From assembly GCA_038211295.1 (NCBI GenBank), contig JBBQVS010000119.1, forward strand, positions 1 to 7,842: 7,842 nt of DNA. Direction: 5' to 3'. Below the pieces are notes generated by a model. The model was given only the letters and a program-made list of their open reading frames with translations. It did not search any database and was not told the origin of the DNA. The position numbers and the translations under genes are program-made. The DNA is from JBBQVS01 sp038211295 (lineage in GTDB: Bacteria; Chloroflexota; Ktedonobacteria; Ktedonobacterales; Ktedonobacteraceae). Below, piece by piece: positions 4,858-7,842 of this stretch. Position 1 is the first letter of the stretch. Every line of letters begins with the position of its first letter.

Positions 4858-7842
4858 ATGAGCAACGAACAAGCGATACGGGACTACCTCAAAGAGGTCG
4901 AGCAGCTTCACAAAAAGGGGAACGCGACGGAACACACGTTTCGGCCCGCGCTACGCGATCTGCTGAAACGGGTGGGCGGGCCACAGATCGAGGCGACCAA
5001 TGAGCCGAAACGTATCAAGTGTGGCGCACCCGATTATGTGCTCATGCGCGATACGGGACGGGGCGTGTTCACGATTGGCTATGTCGAGGCGAAGGATATC
5101 GTTGGCGTCTCGCTCGACAAGGTGGAGCGCGATGAGCAGATGGGACGCTACAAACGCGCACTCGATAACCTTGTGCTGACGGATTATCTTGAGTTTCGCT
5201 GGTATGTCAAGGGCGAGAAGCAACAGATGACGGCGCGGCTCGCCACCGTACAGGCGAACAGGTCGCTACATCTTGAAAAGAACGGTATTCAACAGCTTGA
5301 CGAGTTGCTGGGCAGCTTTCTGGGGCGACCCGTCGAAACAATTCGCAGTCCCTCGGAACTGGCGAAACGCATGGCGCGGCTCACGCATATTATCCGCGAC
5401 ACCGTGGCGGAGGCGTTCATCAATCGCGTCGAGTCGGACACGCTCAAGGATTTGCTCGCGGCCTTCAAATCCGTGTTGCTGCCAGAGCTAACCGAGTCGG
5501 ATTTCGCGGACATGTTCGCGCAGACGCTGGCGTATGGCCTCTTCGCCGCACGCTATAATCACAAGGGGAACAGCACGTTTGACCGACGCGATGCCGCGAG
5601 CGAGATACCCAAGACAAACCCGTTTCTGCGGAAACTCTTCACGATGATCGCCGGCCCCGACTTTAATGACGAACCCTTTATTGGCTTTGTCAACGAACTG
5701 ACACAGGTGCTGGAAGTCACGGATATGCACGCGGTACTTGCCGACTTTGGCAAGCGGACACGGCAGGAAGACCCGATTGTACACTTTTATGAGACGTTTC
5801 TGATACAGTATAACGCGAAATTGCGCGAGTTACGCGGCGTCTATTATACGCCGGAACCCGTCGTCTCGTATATTGTGCGCTCCGTCGATGCGCTGTTGCG
5901 CGAGCAGTTCGAGTGTCCAGAGGGGCTAGCCGATACCGCGACGGTGTTACGCGGCTTCACCGACGAGCAGGGGAAGCAACAAAGCGTGCCAATACCGCGC
6001 GTCTTGCTACTCGATCCCGCGTGTGGTACGGGGACGTTCTCCTATAGTATTATCGACAACATCCGCCAGACCTTTCGGGCGAACAACAACGCGGGCATGT
6101 GGTCGGGCTATGTGCGTGAGCATCTGTTGCCGCGCCTGTTCGGGTTTGAACTGCTGATGGCACCCTACGCAGTCGCGCACCTCAAGCTGGGGATGCAGCT
6201 AGCGGCCCTCGACCTGCCAGAAGCGGAGCGTGCGGATTGGGCGTATGACTTCGCGGGCGACGAGCGGCTCGGCATCTACCTGACCAACACGCTTGAAGAG
6301 GCATCGAAGCGTTCCGAACTGATAATGGGCCGTTTCATCTCGGACGAGGCGAACGAGGCGGCGAAGGTCAAGCGCGACTATCCCGTGATGGTGATTGTGG
6401 GCAACCCGCCGTACTCTGGACATTCGGCGAATCAAGGGGCATGGATTAAGAACCTTTTGCATGGCGACGATGGCAGGGGCAAGAAAAGCGGCAATTATTT
6501 CGAGGTCGATGGGCAACCGCTCGGTGAACGCAACTCTAAGTATCTCAACGATGATTATGTCAAGTTTATTCGCTTCTCACAGTGGCGTATCGAAGAGACG
6601 GGCTATGGTATTCTTGCCTTTATCACCAATCATGGCTACCTCGACAACCCCACATTCAGGGGGATGCGTCAAAGCCTGATGCAGACCTTCGACGCTATTT
6701 ACATTCTTGACCTGCACGGTAATGTCAAGAAGAAAGAACGTTCTCCCGACGGGAACAACGATAAGAACGTTTTCGATATTCAGCAGGGTGTCGCCATCGG
6801 TATTTTCGTCAAGAAACAGCGCAAACCCAGCATGTCCAAACTGGCAACCGTGCATCATGCCCACCTGTGGGGAGACCGTGAAGTATACGAAAAAGTTGGG
6901 CAGAGTCGTCAGCTAATAAGCGGAAAATACCACTGGTTAGCAGAGAATGATATAGGTACGACACAATGGAAAACGCTTGAACCTCAATCACCGTATTATT
7001 TCTTTCGACCACAGGATGTTTTTTTGAGAATGGAATACGAGGCAGGATGGAAGGCTACTCAAATCTTTGGGAAAGGCAACGAAAAGTTGGATCAAGGTAA
7101 AGCATGGGGATTAGGCATTGTTACTCATAATGATGCTTTACTCATAGATTTTGAGCGTAGTGAGTTAGAAAAACGCTTTTCCCTACTTGCTTCGTCTGAA
7201 GGGGATGATGCAGTTAAAAATACCCTGGATTTGGAAGATAGTGTATATTGGAATACTTCTAGAGAACGTAATAAAGTCCGTGTATATCCTTGGAAGGATT
7301 TTACAGTGCAATACCTGTACAGACCTTTTAATTTTCGTTGGATTTGTTATCAACCAAACTTAATGGAAATAGGAAGAGGTGGAGCATCGAAGCAAATAAT
7401 GCAAAATTTACTACAGAAAGAGAGTATTGCATTACTTACTACACGTCAAACACAAGAGCCTTTTGACGCTTTATGTACACGTTACCCATGCGCTCATAAA
7501 TCTTTAAGTGCTTATGATGGAACTTATGTATTCCCCCTGTACCTTTACCCTGACCCGAAGCAAAAGACGTTGCTTGACACAAGGGAGGCATCGACAGCGT
7601 TGGGGGGACGCCGCCCCAACCTGTCGGAGGCGTTTGTTGCCGCGCTCGCGGGAAAGCTGGGGTTGCGCTTCGTACCCGATGGCACGGGCGATCTTGCGGA
7701 AACGTTCGGGCCAGAGGATGTGTTCGCGTACATGTACGCAGTCTTCCACGCGCCCACCTATCGCGCCCGCTATGCCGAATTTCTCAAGATTGATTTTCCG
7801 CGCCTGCCTCTCACCTCTGATAGCGCGTTGTTTGTGGCACTG
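4858..7842 (+). CDS. Single-chain restriction-modification enzyme, Type IIG/ISP-like (runs off the window)
   Basis: The frame is open for 995 codons from ATG 4858 to the last base with no internal stop; the C-terminus lies beyond the window. Residues 1-120 form a PD-(D/E)XK nuclease: conserved E25, GAPDYV with D59, YVEAKD with E77 and K79, then the DEQMGRY helix (92-98). A helical spacer leads to a gamma-class N6-adenine methylase: GVYYTPEPVV (327-336), AdoMet motif I LLLDPACGTGTF (383-394) and catalytic NPPY (516-519). From about residue 660 comes a Type ISP-like specificity domain with the hallmark QYLYRPFNFRW (818-828). One polypeptide would both cut foreign DNA and methylate host DNA. Unlike LlaGI/LlaBIII there is no helicase: no Walker A or DEAD-type motif between nuclease and methylase. 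Codons for about 675-897 are markedly AT-rich. All key nuclease and methylase residues are present, so the visible part looks intact. The recognition sequence cannot be predicted. Confidence 0.9.
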   Translation, partial: MSNEQAIRDYLKEVEQLHKKGNATEHTFRPALRDLLKRVGGPQIEATNEPKRIKCGAPDYVLMRDTGRGVFTIGYVEAKDIVGVSLDKVERDEQMGRYKRALDNLVLTDYLEFRWYVKGEKQQMTARLATVQANRSLHLEKNGIQQLDELLGSFLGRPVETIRSPSELAKRMARLTHIIRDTVAEAFINRVESDTLKDLLAAFKSVLLPELTESDFADMFAQTLAYGLFAARYNHKGNSTFDRRDAASEIPKTNPFLRKLFTMIAGPDFNDEPFIGFVNELTQVLEVTDMHAVLADFGKRTRQEDPIVHFYETFLIQYNAKLRELRGVYYTPEPVVSYIVRSVDALLREQFECPEGLADTATVLRGFTDEQGKQQSVPIPRVLLLDPACGTGTFSYSIIDNIRQTFRANNNAGMWSGYVREHLLPRLFGFELLMAPYAVAHLKLGMQLAALDLPEAERADWAYDFAGDERLGIYLTNTLEEASKRSELIMGRFISDEANEAAKVKRDYPVMVIVGNPPYSGHSANQGAWIKNLLHGDDGRGKKSGNYFEVDGQPLGERNSKYLNDDYVKFIRFSQWRIEETGYGILAFITNHGYLDNPTFRGMRQSLMQTFDAIYILDLHGNVKKKERSPDGNNDKNVFDIQQGVAIGIFVKKQRKPSMSKLATVHHAHLWGDREVYEKVGQSRQLISGKYHWLAENDIGTTQWKTLEPQSPYYFFRPQDVFLRMEYEAGWKATQIFGKGNEKLDQGKAWGLGIVTHNDALLIDFERSELEKRFSLLASSEGDDAVKNTLDLEDSVYWNTSRERNKVRVYPWKDFTVQYLYRPFNFRWICYQPNLMEIGRGGASKQIMQNLLQKESIALLTTRQTQEPFDALCTRYPCAHKSLSAYDGTYVFPLYLYPDPKQKTLLDTREASTALGGRRPNLSEAFVAALAGKLGLRFVPDGTGDLAETFGPEDVFAYMYAVFHAPTYRARYAEFLKIDFPRLPLTSDSALFVAL
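6880..7545 (+). other. AT-rich specificity module inside the restriction-modification gene
   Basis: Hand counts of 60-nt lines give 37% GC at 7081, 40% at 7141, 37% at 7201 and 32% at 7321, against 52% at 6001, 55% at 6841 and 65% at 7621. The change coincides with the target-recognition part of the protein (about residues 675-897). Codons such as AGA, TTA and ATA appear here and are rare elsewhere in the gene. The reading frame is continuous across both edges. This fits replacement of the specificity domain from a lower-GC source. Confidence 0.65.

Noticed and set aside
5289..6916. Several 60-105-codon frames on both strands inside 4951-7757
   Set aside because: All are shadows of the continuous 995-codon restriction-modification frame.

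Overview
The window is 7,842 bp of bacterial chromosome. The TPR-rich regulator-like protein, the deazaflavin (F420)-type oxidoreductase, the REP-like GC-rich repeats and the GC-rich core with AT-richer patches together resemble a large soil Chloroflexota (Ktedonobacteria-like) or similar high-GC genome. That taxonomic guess is inference and no single marker proves it. Five gene products can be supported well and one more tentatively; two of the genes run off the window.

Layout. (1) Positions 2-1642 (+) hold the 3' part of a gene for a tetratricopeptide-repeat (TPR) protein whose start lies upstream. Its middle is clearly AT-richer than either end. (2) Positions 1683-1858 hold a non-coding repeat block. 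Five 14-bp G-rich tandem repeats abut a head-to-head pair of REP-like hairpins, each carrying a GTAG tetranucleotide, between two convergent genes. (3) Positions 1926-2135 (-) encode a 69-residue zinc-ribbon protein. (4) Positions 2509-2667 (+) encode a 52-residue single-pass membrane protein with a strong Shine-Dalgarno sequence (SD). A gene-poor stretch follows, with a hairpin, a 16-bp direct repeat, a five-codon SD-ATG-stop minigene and a 23-bp stem that folds well only as plus-strand RNA. (5) Positions 3027-3443 (-) encode a DDN/F420-type nitroreductase-family oxidoreductase. (6) Positions 3593-4778 are bounded by 57-bp terminal inverted repeats (52 of 57 identical) around one complete gene, a calcium/sodium-antiporter-family membrane protein, with no transposase. 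This looks like a mobile insertion cassette. (7) From 4858 to the window edge (+) runs a very large gene, 995 codons and still open, for a single-chain restriction-modification enzyme: PD-(D/E)XK nuclease, N6-adenine methylase, then a Type ISP-like specificity domain. The part encoding the specificity domain is AT-rich, like the middle of the TPR gene.

How the parts relate. The oxidoreductase and restriction-modification genes are divergent, and the antiporter cassette sits between their 5' ends, which suggests it inserted into a shared upstream region. There is no sign of one multi-gene operon. The most unusual items are the transposase-less antiporter cassette, the REP-pair plus tandem-repeat block, and the sharp base-composition change confined to the domains of two unrelated genes that would be expected to diversify.
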